Notes: generated by a model from the letters alone, not told the origin. A stretch of DNA of 41,926 nucleotides from Hellea sp. (GCA_023300105.1 JALZWM010000067.1:1-41926), one strand, 5' to 3'. Positions 9,428-19,016 are shown, counted from the stretch's first letter. A program made the numbers and translations.

Positions 9428-10226
9428 GGCCCTCAAGTCAGTTTTAGATTGGTGGGACGCGGCAGGCGTTGATGCGCCCAACATCACTTTGCCTCTCAAG
9501 ACAAAACCCACAACACATACTCAAACAAAATCTTTATCACAAACAACCAATGTGCCGCCGTCTTCAAACAAACCTAAAACGCCAATAAAACTGGGCCCAG
9601 AGAATCCGCTAAGCGCCACGCCTATTCTTGATGCAGCACCTATAGCAGCCTCAGCCAAAACACTTGCCGAATTAAGAATTGCGATTAGCAAATATGATGC
9701 AGGCATTTTATCTAGTCGCGCCCGTCAATGTGTTTTTGCACGCGGAAATCCGGAAGCAGACGTCATGATTATTGGTGAGGCCCCAGGCAAAGATGAAGAC
9801 ATAGCTGGCCAACCTTTTGTTGGCCGTGAAGGTCAATTTTTGGACAGCATGATGGCCTCCATTGGACTAACTGATGAGCTGGTTTATATGACAACTATTT
9901 TCAATTGGCGACTCCCACAAAGTAGAAACCCCAAGCTTGAAGAAATTGACGTATGCCGACCGTTTATAAAACGGCATATTGAACTCAAATCGCCTAAAGT
10001 TATCTTACTCGTTGGTGCTGTATCTTTGACAGCCTTAACAGGGCTTACGGGCGTTATGCAGAACAGAGGTCAATGGCAAACAATAGAAGTCGGCGGAACA
10101 GATATTCCCGCACTCCCGATTTATCATCCGTCACTACTGTTAAAGCAACCCGCTCTTAAAAAAGACGCTTGGCGGGATTTACTGGAATTACGTTCAAAGC
10201 TTTTGGCCTTGAATGACATGCCTTGA
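9420..10226 (+). CDS. Uracil-DNA glycosylase, family 4/5-like
   Basis: [54 protein letters not shown]. Confidence 0.9.
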   Translation: MDKALKSVLDWWDAAGVDAPNITLPLKTKPTTHTQTKSLSQTTNVPPSSNKPKTPIKLGPENPLSATPILDAAPIAASAKTLAELRIAISKYDAGILSSRARQCVFARGNPEADVMIIGEAPGKDEDIAGQPFVGREGQFLDSMMASIGLTDELVYMTTIFNWRLPQSRNPKLEEIDVCRPFIKRHIELKSPKVILLVGAVSLTALTGLTGVMQNRGQWQTIEVGGTDIPALPIYHPSLLLKQPALKKDAWRDLLELRSKLLALNDMP

Positions 10227-10237
10227 ATCAGTAACCG

Positions 10238-11113
10238 TTATTTTTGACGTCTTTTTTTGGAAAAGTTCCACTTCACCCATAAGCTAAATATCAACGGACC
10301 TTCAACCAAATAACGTTTCCACAAACGTTTCGGTTCTGATGCCAATCTAAATAACCACTCGAGACGACATTGTTGCATCCATTTAGGAGCTCGTTTAATG
10401 CGGCCTGCCAAAAACTCTAATGAGGCCCCAACGCACAATCCAAGCCCAATACAATCGCCTCTATCAAGACAGGCTTTAGCGACCATTTCTTGTTGCGGCG
10501 ACCCAACACAAATAAATGTGTAACGTGCTGGATGAAGATGGATAAATTCGGCTGCCGCCGCAACAGCTTTGGGCTTTTTACGTAAACCCATTGGCGGTTG
10601 GTGATGATTAATCGTTGTAAGGCCGTAAATTTCTTTAAGCTTCGCTACAATTTCATCATCAGCGCCAATCACGTTAATTGGTTCAGTCGGCAAAATGACA
10701 TTATCAAATATCTGCCCTGTAAGGTCAGAACCAGGAACAGCTTTAAGAGGAATTCCTGAAAATTTCGCCAATAATTCTAAAATGCGTGAATCGCAAACAG
10801 ATAACCATGATGCCCCATAAAGCGGGCCGTAAACCTCTGGTTCTTTGTGAAGCCTGACGAGGTGATCTACATTCGGGGTTACGATATAGCGAAATCCATG
10901 ATTGCGCGTAATCCACTTTGCACGTGCTAGGGTTTGTATCGGTGTTAAAGGGTCAAATGTAGCCCCAATAAATTCATAAGACCTAGGGTTCACGCGCCAA
11001 TCTGTTTGGTCAACCCGCACATCTTTACGGCGGTCAACGCCGCGCGGTTGCGGTGGTACGATTTTTTTAACGCCGGTCATTGGCTCTGAATCTCTTTTTA
11101 AATTTAATCCCAT
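10238..11113 (-). CDS. WecG/TagA/CpsF family (GT26) glycosyltransferase
   Basis: NVDHLVRLHKEPEVYGPLYGASWLSVCDSRIL, TFICVGSPQQEMVAKACLDRG, GASLEFLAGRIKRAPKWMQQCRLEWLFRLASEPKRLWKRYL. Confidence 0.93.
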   Translation of the reverse strand: MGLNLKRDSEPMTGVKKIVPPQPRGVDRRKDVRVDQTDWRVNPRSYEFIGATFDPLTPIQTLARAKWITRNHGFRYIVTPNVDHLVRLHKEPEVYGPLYGASWLSVCDSRILELLAKFSGIPLKAVPGSDLTGQIFDNVILPTEPINVIGADDEIVAKLKEIYGLTTINHHQPPMGLRKKPKAVAAAAEFIHLHPARYTFICVGSPQQEMVAKACLDRGDCIGLGLCVGASLEFLAGRIKRAPKWMQQCRLEWLFRLASEPKRLWKRYLVEGPLIFSLWVKWNFSKKRRQK

Positions 11114-11167
11114 AAGCCTACTCTAGAACAAATAAATTAGGATAGGGTTTACACGCATCAAATTAAT

Positions 11168-11881
11168 TTAAGCAACTTTACTTTGCTCTGCTTGCTCTTT
11201 CATACGCTCTATAAGCCGTCCCGCCATAGTTTGACGCTGAGGTTCATCTGCTGCATGTCCTGCATAAGGCGGCGGCGCGCCGAGGTTTTCTCTGACCGTA
11301 TCCGTAAGCATAATCGCCGTTTCAACCGCATCTACGCGAGACCCCGTTGACAAAATAACAGGATCAAATTTTGGGTCACGCCTACGTACCGCATCAATCA
11401 TCCAATAGGCCCGCATAAATTGATCACCTGCGGTATCATATGTCAGCAAGCTAACATCCGCCGCCCCAGCGAGACGAACATGCGCAGGGGTACATCCAGG
11501 CGTGGGTACAACAAAGACCCAATCATACGATAAAGATAAAGCAGCCAAACTTCCCAGAGCGGAGTCCAGATCAACTTTACCCGCCGCAACAGCGGTAAAG
11601 TGTTCATTTGACGTCACGTATTTTACATCCCCTAAATCCGCATCATTATATAATGCGTCATAGATCGTTTTATTAAAAATAATTCCAGCGGCTTCCATCA
11701 TTGCCCCATTTTGACAATCTAACATCAAGACAGTCTCACCTAAACTCGCGGCCTTACGGCCTAAAGATAAAGCAAGTTCAACTTGTCCATCAGTTTCTTC
11801 AGCCGCAAAAATAGGAACTAGTCGTCCTGCGGGGTGATGATCACCTTGATAATATCTCTGAGATGACAATCGCCCCTCCAT
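11168..11881 (-). CDS. MinD/ParA (CpsD-like) superfamily protein lacking a canonical Walker A motif
   Basis: VELALSLGRKAASLGETVLMLDCQNGAMMEAAG ... SLSYDWVFVVPTPGCTPAHVRLAGAADVSLLTYDTAGDQFMRAYWMIDAVRRRDPKF follows the MinD/ParA layout, but no GKT/GKS loop is present. Confidence 0.65.
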   Translation of the reverse strand: MEGRLSSQRYYQGDHHPAGRLVPIFAAEETDGQVELALSLGRKAASLGETVLMLDCQNGAMMEAAGIIFNKTIYDALYNDADLGDVKYVTSNEHFTAVAAGKVDLDSALGSLAALSLSYDWVFVVPTPGCTPAHVRLAGAADVSLLTYDTAGDQFMRAYWMIDAVRRRDPKFDPVILSTGSRVDAVETAIMLTDTVRENLGAPPPYAGHAADEPQRQTMAGRLIERMKEQAEQSKVA

Positions 11882-11993
11882 TCTCTTTACACCGGACCTT
11901 ATGGTCTCTTGATAAAAAGGTTATAGGCGGCGCGTCTTAAAGTTACGCAAATAAGAACGGTAAATAAGGCACTAAGATATCCTTAAAATAGAC

Positions 11994-13037
11994 TTAATGA
12001 AGTTTAAGGTTTTCCACATATTGGCTAGGCGTCACATTATACCAACGTTTAAAAGCACGATTAAACGCGGCTTGATCATTATAACACAGCTCTTGTGAAA
12101 TAACTGAAAAGGTGTTGCCCACTTTATAAAGTTCGTGAAATAATTTCTGACGTTCAGATTTTAGTAAACTTCTGTATTTTAAATTAGCGTCTTTTAGAGT
12201 GCGGCGAAAGTCTCGTTCAGTCAAACTCATACGAGTGGCAATATGCGGAACGCTCACTTGTCCTAGGCCCAACGCCGCACGAATAGATTCGCGAACGGCA
12301 CTCTCCAAACTCCCATTAATATGGTGACCTTGTAAAATCTTATCGAGTTTGGAAATAATGACTGTAAATTTCTCAGCATTCTGCGTGATTAAAGGCGCGT
12401 TTATCGCCTCAGAATCAAACTCAACTCCGATTTTTTCTTGAGAAAAATAAAGAGGACACGCATAATATTTATTAAAGACTGACATATCAGAAGGTTTAGT
12501 TTGATTAAAACTCGCTGATTTCAATTCAAGACCAGACCCCCAACTCAACCAATTAAATGTTGTCGCATAAGCGCCCATAACCATATTCAAAACATGGTAA
12601 CAGTCCTTTACATTTTCGTAAGGCGTTAAATTAAGGAAGTGCCCCCGCGCGCCGCTCCACCCCTCATCCTCATAAGAAATTACACCCACATCAATGGCTA
12701 TGCATTGATATTTTGCATTCATATCTATGACTTGTTTAAGATCAGAACAAAACGAATATATTTTTCCTGTTTGGGCATAATGCGCAATTCTAAAACTATG
12801 ACCGACGCACAGTCCTAAGTTTGGGTCATTCAAATAGTGGGCGGCGGCTTTGTATAAAGTTTCGACCAATGTAATATCAATACGTAAGTCTGGGTCATCC
12901 AACTCCGTTTTCGTCAAGTTTAAGAAGGATAAAGACTGCGTATGAGAATAGCCATATTCAGCAAGTTGATCAATTTGCGTTGAAAGATAACGCATTGCCA
13001 TTTTACTTTTTAAATGTGTATTTTCTAACTTTTTCAC
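11994..13037 (-). CDS. AraC family transcriptional regulator with N-terminal arabinose-binding-like domain
   Basis: C-terminal HTH VPHIATRMSLTERDFRRTLKDANLKYRSLLKSERQKLFHELYKVGNTFSVISQELCYNDQAAFNRAFKRWYNVTPSQY. Confidence 0.93.
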   Translation of the reverse strand: MKKLENTHLKSKMAMRYLSTQIDQLAEYGYSHTQSLSFLNLTKTELDDPDLRIDITLVETLYKAAAHYLNDPNLGLCVGHSFRIAHYAQTGKIYSFCSDLKQVIDMNAKYQCIAIDVGVISYEDEGWSGARGHFLNLTPYENVKDCYHVLNMVMGAYATTFNWLSWGSGLELKSASFNQTKPSDMSVFNKYYACPLYFSQEKIGVEFDSEAINAPLITQNAEKFTVIISKLDKILQGHHINGSLESAVRESIRAALGLGQVSVPHIATRMSLTERDFRRTLKDANLKYRSLLKSERQKLFHELYKVGNTFSVISQELCYNDQAAFNRAFKRWYNVTPSQYVENLKLH

Positions 13038-13307
13038 TGCGCCTCACCCTATAAATTACATAAGGGACAATGAATTTATGTCAATAATGACGAATGGAGA
13101 TTAAAAAAGACAAGAAATTTTCGCGCCCAACGACAATACTCATGAGATACTTATCTGTAACTCAGCAAGTAAGTTACTGAGACAACATCTAATTTGTGGA
13201 CGTAAGCAAAGTATGTGAAGAATTACCTTCATCTACTTTGCGCGCAACCTCTTTAAACAAATATTTTTAGACTAGACATTAAGCGGCCCGTTCTCCACAT
13301 CCCATTC

Positions 13308-15131
13308 ATGCGGCCTTCCCAAACAGATTCAACATTCAAAGAGCGAAGCTTGCGGTATCAACTCAAAAGCTTTGGACGTCTGTGGCCATATCTTTGGCCA
13401 AAAGAAAAACCTAGTTACAAAATTAGAACATTCATCGCAATGATATTTACAATTGCGGGACAATTTATTGTTGTTGCCGCACCATTTTTTCTAGGTAGCG
13501 CCATTGATGCTTTAAACCTTCAAATAGAAAACATCGGATTAGGCGCGTTAATTGGATGGGGTATCATCTCTCTCATTCTAGCTTACGGGGGTTTTAGGCT
13601 TTTTTCAGTTCTTTTATCCGAAGGCCGGGAATATATATTCGCGCCAGTCGCTCAATACGCTCAGCGCGCCGTTGCCACCGCAACCTTCGCACATCTTCAC
13701 CGGTTGTCTCTTAGGTATCATTTGGAAAAAAGAACAGGTGGACTATCACGTATTATAGAACGCGGTATCCGCTCGATTGATTTCCTCTTCCGTTTTTTAC
13801 TGTTTAATATAGGCCCAACCCTGCTCCAACTCGCGATTGCAGGAGCGGCATTTTGGATTGCATACAGCTGGGAATTTGCCCTCATCGCTGTCGCAGTCGT
13901 AATCACCTATATCTGGTTTACAATAACGACAACAGAATGGCGATTAAAATTCCGCCGTGAAATGAATAAGCAAGATACTGAAGCCAATGCAAAAGCCATC
14001 GATAGCTTACTCAATTACGAAACTGTCAAATACTTCAACGCCGAAAAATTTGAAACAGACCGCTATGATGGCGCGATGGAGGGTTACCAAAAAGCCGCTA
14101 TTCTTTCGCGGACGTCTCTTGCAACCGTCAATATCGGACAAAGCTTTTTAATGAACCTTGGCCTCGTGGCTTTAGTACTATTGGCCGCGCAACGCGTCTT
14201 GGGCGGCACCATGACTACAGGTGATATATTCGCCATTACTATGGTCATGATGCAGGTCTATCGCCCGCTTAATATTTTGGGATTTGCTTACCGCGAGATA
14301 AAACAAGCTTTGACCGATATGGAAAAAATGTTCGCGCTTTTGGATATCAAGCCGGAAGTTCTAGACAAATCAGGAGCTGTTGATATTCACAATGTAAAAG
14401 GCGCGATTGTTTTTGAGAACGTTACGTTCAGCTATGATGCAGACCGTCCTATATTAAAAGATATCAGCTTTAATATTTCTCCAGGTCAAACAGTCGCTGT
14501 GGTAGGTCCAACTGGCGCTGGAAAATCCACATTATCGCGAATACTCTTTCGCTTTTACGATATTAAAAGCGGCGCTGTAAAAGTAGATGGTTATAATCTG
14601 ACAGACATTACCCAAGACAGTCTACGCAGTTCAATTGGTATAGTCCCTCAAGATACTGTCCTTTTTAATGACACCATTGGTTATAACATTGGTTACGCAA
14701 ATCCTGAGGCTACGCAGAAAGAAATAAATGATGCGGCTAAGGCCGCCCAAATTCATGATTTCATTATGAGCCTTCCAAAAGCCTATGACACAATGGTCGG
14801 CGAGCGCGGCTTAAAGCTCTCTGGCGGTGAAAAGCAGCGTGTTGCGATTGCACGCACATTATTAAAAGGCCCAGCCATCTTAATTCTTGATGAAGCCACC
14901 TCTGCGCTCGATAGCGTCACGGAACAAGAGATTCAGACCGCTTTAGATAATGCCGCGAAGAACCGGACGACGCTTGTTATCGCGCACAGGCTGTCCACGA
15001 TTGTGGATGCTGACAATATTATAGTCATGAACAACGGAGCCATCGCTGAGCAAGGTAATCATAAAGCCCTGCTTAAGAAAGGTGGTCTTTATTCAAAGCT
15101 TTGGAAACAACAAGAAAAGACGAGTGTTTAA
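13308..15131 (+). CDS. Atm1/HMT1-type ABC transporter (permease and ATPase fused)
   Basis: Walker A GPTGAGKST, signature LSGGEKQRVAIART, Walker B ILILDEATSALD; N-terminal TM domain with LWPYLWPKEKPSYKIRTFIAM. Confidence 0.93.
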   Translation: MRPSQTDSTFKERSLRYQLKSFGRLWPYLWPKEKPSYKIRTFIAMIFTIAGQFIVVAAPFFLGSAIDALNLQIENIGLGALIGWGIISLILAYGGFRLFSVLLSEGREYIFAPVAQYAQRAVATATFAHLHRLSLRYHLEKRTGGLSRIIERGIRSIDFLFRFLLFNIGPTLLQLAIAGAAFWIAYSWEFALIAVAVVITYIWFTITTTEWRLKFRREMNKQDTEANAKAIDSLLNYETVKYFNAEKFETDRYDGAMEGYQKAAILSRTSLATVNIGQSFLMNLGLVALVLLAAQRVLGGTMTTGDIFAITMVMMQVYRPLNILGFAYREIKQALTDMEKMFALLDIKPEVLDKSGAVDIHNVKGAIVFENVTFSYDADRPILKDISFNISPGQTVAVVGPTGAGKSTLSRILFRFYDIKSGAVKVDGYNLTDITQDSLRSSIGIVPQDTVLFNDTIGYNIGYANPEATQKEINDAAKAAQIHDFIMSLPKAYDTMVGERGLKLSGGEKQRVAIARTLLKGPAILILDEATSALDSVTEQEIQTALDNAAKNRTTLVIAHRLSTIVDADNIIVMNNGAIAEQGNHKALLKKGGLYSKLWKQQEKTSV

Positions 15132-15148
15132 AATTAGTACTTAAAATT

Positions 15149-15682
15149 TTATAAATTACCAATTTTTGTCATCGCGGCTTCTAACCGCTCAATCATAGAC
15201 ACTTCTTGATCAATTCCCATTTCAAGCGCAATTAACTTACCCTTTTGAGTTAAGTCGAGTGGCTTATCGTCATAATAACGCTCTTTAATACGGTAGTATT
15301 TCACGAGCTTAGTTTGATGTTGCTCCATTCGAATAGTGAGCTGATCCTTGAGCGCGTCAATATCCATGTTTTCTAACGCGTAGAATTTCACCAACATATC
15401 ATCTTTAATGGATGGGTGCTTAGCTGGTTTTGTTGACCAAGACCGAAGCGCTTTCTGTCCGGCAGGTGTCAACGTATGAATAATGCGGTTAGGTTTTCCG
15501 TTCTGGCTTACCTCTTGGCTTTTGACATAACCCTTCTCGCGCAGCCTTCCCAGCTCACGATAGATTTGTTGATGTGAGGCCCGCCAAAAGAATCCGATTG
15601 AGGCATCAAAGTTTTTAGCCAGATCGTAGCCACTCATGGGCCGCTCAGTCAAACAGACCAATATTGCTTCGGCAAGAGCCAT
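15149..15682 (-). CDS. PadR family transcriptional regulator
   Basis: LAEAILVCLTERPMSGYDLAKNFDASIGFFWRASHQQIYRELGRLREKGYV plus C-terminal PadR dimerisation-like helices. Confidence 0.94.
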   Translation of the reverse strand: MALAEAILVCLTERPMSGYDLAKNFDASIGFFWRASHQQIYRELGRLREKGYVKSQEVSQNGKPNRIIHTLTPAGQKALRSWSTKPAKHPSIKDDMLVKFYALENMDIDALKDQLTIRMEQHQTKLVKYYRIKERYYDDKPLDLTQKGKLIALEMGIDQEVSMIERLEAAMTKIGNL

Positions 15683-15709
15683 TCATCATCCCCTCAGACA
15701 GAACTTGTA

Positions 15710-15731
15710 TATATGCAAATAGTTGCACATA
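15710..15731. promoter_or_regulatory. Putative PadR operator: TATATGCAA-ATAG-TTGCACATA
   Basis: Inverted repeat with 9-bp arms and one mismatch, located between divergent padR and SDR genes. Confidence 0.6.
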
Positions 15732-15759
15732 AAGTCATTCAATCTAAGAAACAGGAATT

Positions 15760-16644
15760 TTGATGTCACTTCAAGGTAAAACTATTTTCATGTCTGGCGG
15801 TTCGCGCGGAATTGGACTCGCAATCGCCAAACGTTGCGCGCGCGACGGGGCAAATATTGCCATTGCCGCTAAAACCGAGAAACCGCATCCGAAGTTAGAA
15901 GGAACCATTTACACAGCGGCCAAAGAGATTGAAGCAGCAGGCGGAAATGTTTTGCCCATCATTTGCGATATTCGTGACGAAGAGGCTGTTGATAAAGCTG
16001 TGAATGCTTGTGTGGATAAATTTGGTGGAATTGATATTTGTATTAATAATGCCAGCGCTGTTTCGCCAACCCCGACTACGGCAACACCGATGAAACGCTA
16101 TGACCTCATGAACCAAGTCAATGCACGCGGCACATTTCTCTTGTCGCAAAAATGTCACCCGCATTTGAAAGGGCGCGAGAACCCGCACATCGTCAACCTC
16201 GCGCCGCCGCTTGATATGTCCTCTCGTTGGTTTAAAAACCACACAGCTTATACAATGGCAAAATATGGCATGAGTATGTGCACGCTCGGTATGGCTGAAG
16301 AATTTCGCAAAGACGGGATTGCCGTTAATTCTCTTTGGCCGATGACATCAATTAATACAGCCGCAGTAAGAAATATTCTTGGTGGAAATAGCATGGCTAA
16401 AATGAGCCGCACGCCCGCAATTATGGCGGATGCGGCTTATCTTTTGGTCAACCAAAACGCCAAAGATTACACGGGTCAATTTGTTATAGATGAGTTCATA
16501 CTAGCCTCAGCTGGAGAGACGGACTTCAAACAATATAATCAACCAGGTTATGACGGGCCTCTCGCAGCGGATTTTTTTATCCCAAGTGATTGGGTCGCTA
16601 GATCAAAATCTAATGTTATGGAACACCCTAGCTACAAAGAATAA
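15760..16644 (+). CDS. SDR family oxidoreductase (HSDL2-like)
   Basis: GGSRGIGLAIAKR cofactor motif, NNAS, YTMAKYGMSMCTLGMAEEF; resembles the HSDL2 SDR subgroup. Confidence 0.92.
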   Translation: MMSLQGKTIFMSGGSRGIGLAIAKRCARDGANIAIAAKTEKPHPKLEGTIYTAAKEIEAAGGNVLPIICDIRDEEAVDKAVNACVDKFGGIDICINNASAVSPTPTTATPMKRYDLMNQVNARGTFLLSQKCHPHLKGRENPHIVNLAPPLDMSSRWFKNHTAYTMAKYGMSMCTLGMAEEFRKDGIAVNSLWPMTSINTAAVRNILGGNSMAKMSRTPAIMADAAYLLVNQNAKDYTGQFVIDEFILASAGETDFKQYNQPGYDGPLAADFFIPSDWVARSKSNVMEHPSYKE

Positions 16645-16668
16645 GTTACAAAGAATAAGGCATAATCA

Positions 16669-17085
16669 ATGAGCACCCTTAACGCACTCGACCCGACGCC
16701 CGAACAAATCAAAGCTTTCCTTGCAGGGAGTGAAGACGGTAAACCCGTCTTTATGCTCAATCTTTTAAAGTTCAAAAAGAAGGCCACTTATAAGGATGCC
16801 GAAAACATTTCAGGCCGCGAAGCCTATGCTCGCTATGCCGCCGCCTTGAGTAAAATGGTTGAAGGCCAAGTTGGGTTTGGCGCAGTCTTTGGCGGAAACA
16901 CAAATGCATGGATGATTGGCCAAGGAAAAGGAGAATGGGACGCTGTGGCTATCTTTACCTACCCCGATGCCAAAACCATGTTCGAGACTGTAAGTTCTGA
17001 CGCGTATAGAAAAATTCATAAACACCGCCGCGCAGGACTTGCTGGTCAGCTCTTAATATCATGTGATAATGAAGGCTTATTTTAA
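16669..17085 (+). CDS. DUF1330-like protein
   Basis: GKPVFMLNLLKFKKKATYKDAENISGREAYARYAAAL ... DAVAIFTYPDAKTMFETVSSDAYRKIHKHRRAGL. Confidence 0.8.
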   Translation: MSTLNALDPTPEQIKAFLAGSEDGKPVFMLNLLKFKKKATYKDAENISGREAYARYAAALSKMVEGQVGFGAVFGGNTNAWMIGQGKGEWDAVAIFTYPDAKTMFETVSSDAYRKIHKHRRAGLAGQLLISCDNEGLF

Positions 17086-18170
17086 TGACCCAAACACTTC
17101 TCGTAAATAGAACTGATTTTTCAGATATTGCCCTCGTCACAACAGATGACGGAGACCTTAAAGACGGATTCATCCGCACAAAAGTTGGGCCGTGGGCTCT
17201 CACCTCGAATAACATCACCTATATGGTAACAGGCGATATGATTGGATATTGGCATTTTTTCGAGCCTAAGCATTATGGAATCGATATGGTTGGTTTTGGA
17301 CGCATGCCTGTCTGGGGGTATGCCGAAGTTACAGAAACAAAATGCGAAGACGTTCCAGTAGGCACACTCATTTATGGTTTCTTCCCCATTACCCAATCAC
17401 TTGATATGAAGCCTGTGAAACTCACATCTATTGGATTTCAAGACGGCAAAGGGCACCGCACAAAATTGCATCCCGTATATAACAGCTACACATTTGTTAA
17501 CAAAGACCCCAGTTTTGTAGCCCACCGTGAGCTGCAGCCCGTCCTACGTCCGCTCTTCACAACTAGCTTTTTAATTGATGACTTCTTAGCGGATGAAAAC
17601 TTCTTTACCGCAGAGCAAGTGCTAATTTTATCAGCGTCTTCCAAGACGGCCATGGGCACAGCCTACTGCTTGAAGCAGCGCGGCAGTATTAAAGTCGCTG
17701 GACTAACCTCGGAAGGCAATAAAACTTTCACGCAAAAAACTGGCTTTTATGATGAGGTTTTCACCTATGACAACATCACTAACATGAACCCGGATGTCAA
17801 AACAGTTGTTGTGGACATGGCCGGGAACGGAACTGTTATGGGCACTGTTTATGAACACTTTGAAGAAAATATTGTTTACAACTGCATGGTTGGTAAATCT
17901 CATTGGAAAGGTTCGCCTCCAGTTACGCCGAAGCTTGGCGCGCCTGCAAAAATGTTTTTCGCACCTGACCGCGTAAAATTACGTGTAAAAGACTGGGGCG
18001 GCGAAGGCTTTGCTAAAAATCTTTCAGCTCGCTGGCTTCCTTTTTGCGACAATGCCCAAAATTGGCTCAATATTCAAAGCTCAGAACACGTGACTGATCT
18101 TCTTAAAGTCTATAAAGATTTTTTGGATGGGAAAACCAGCCCCGCCAAAGGCTATATGTTTAAAATTTAG
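17085..18170 (+). CDS. DUF2855 family protein
   Basis: NNITYMVTGDMIGYWHFFEP, PVWGYAEVTETKCEDVPVGTLIYGFFPITQSLDMKPVKL, LILSASSKTAMGTAYCLKQR. Translationally coupled (TAATG) to the preceding gene. Confidence 0.87.
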   Translation: MTQTLLVNRTDFSDIALVTTDDGDLKDGFIRTKVGPWALTSNNITYMVTGDMIGYWHFFEPKHYGIDMVGFGRMPVWGYAEVTETKCEDVPVGTLIYGFFPITQSLDMKPVKLTSIGFQDGKGHRTKLHPVYNSYTFVNKDPSFVAHRELQPVLRPLFTTSFLIDDFLADENFFTAEQVLILSASSKTAMGTAYCLKQRGSIKVAGLTSEGNKTFTQKTGFYDEVFTYDNITNMNPDVKTVVVDMAGNGTVMGTVYEHFEENIVYNCMVGKSHWKGSPPVTPKLGAPAKMFFAPDRVKLRVKDWGGEGFAKNLSARWLPFCDNAQNWLNIQSSEHVTDLLKVYKDFLDGKTSPAKGYMFKI

Positions 18171-18179
18171 GAGCCTCTG

Positions 18180-19016
18180 ATGAGCTATAAATGTTTCGAC
18201 GTTTCAATTGCGGGCAACATCGCCCATATTGTACTCTCGCGTCCAGAGAAGCGCAACGCGATGTCGACTGAATTTTGGAAAGAACTTCCAGAAATCATTC
18301 GAGACATTGACGATAACTCCAAAGCCCGCGTCATTGTCATATCCTCGACAGGACCTGTTTTTTCAGCGGGTATTGATGTGGCAATGTTTAGCCAAGATAT
18401 TGGCTCTATCTCTGATAAAAACGATCCCGCTTATGGCGCGCATTTTTACAACAATAGTGTTACCCCCCTGCAAGATAGTTTTAATGCGATTGAACAATGC
18501 CGCATTCCAGTGATAACCGCAATCCAAGGCGGCTGTTACGGCGGCGGCGTGGACCTTATCACTGCTTGTGATATGCGTTACGGCACCGAGAATAGCTTTA
18601 TAACAATTTATGAAATTAATGTCGGCATGACTGCTGATGTCGGCACTTTCCCGCGTATCTTAAATCATATGCCAGAAGGCATTGTCCGTGAGCTCGCCTA
18701 TACAGGCCGTAAGATGGGCGCGCAGGAATGTAAGTCGCGCGGTTTATTTAATGAGGTTTACGCAGACCACGAAACAATGATGACAGAAGTCATGGGCCTT
18801 GCGGCAAACATCGCAACCAAACCACCCATGGCTGTTTATGGCTGCAAACGCATCATTACATATAGCCGCGATCACAGTACTGCCGATACGCTTGATAATA
18901 TTGCGGTTTGGAATATGTCCATGCTCATCCCAAGCGAGATGATGGAATCAATGGTAGCCGCCAAACAAAAACGTCCAGGGAAGTTTAAAGATCTGCCTAA
19001 AAAGATAGGATCGTAA
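18180..19016 (+). CDS. Enoyl-CoA hydratase/isomerase (crotonase) family protein
   Basis: VLSRPEKRNAMSTEFWKELPE, SAGIDVAMF, AIQGGCYGGGVDLITACDMRY; dienoyl-CoA isomerase-like. Confidence 0.93.
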   Translation: MSYKCFDVSIAGNIAHIVLSRPEKRNAMSTEFWKELPEIIRDIDDNSKARVIVISSTGPVFSAGIDVAMFSQDIGSISDKNDPAYGAHFYNNSVTPLQDSFNAIEQCRIPVITAIQGGCYGGGVDLITACDMRYGTENSFITIYEINVGMTADVGTFPRILNHMPEGIVRELAYTGRKMGAQECKSRGLFNEVYADHETMMTEVMGLAANIATKPPMAVYGCKRIITYSRDHSTADTLDNIAVWNMSMLIPSEMMESMVAAKQKRPGKFKDLPKKIGS

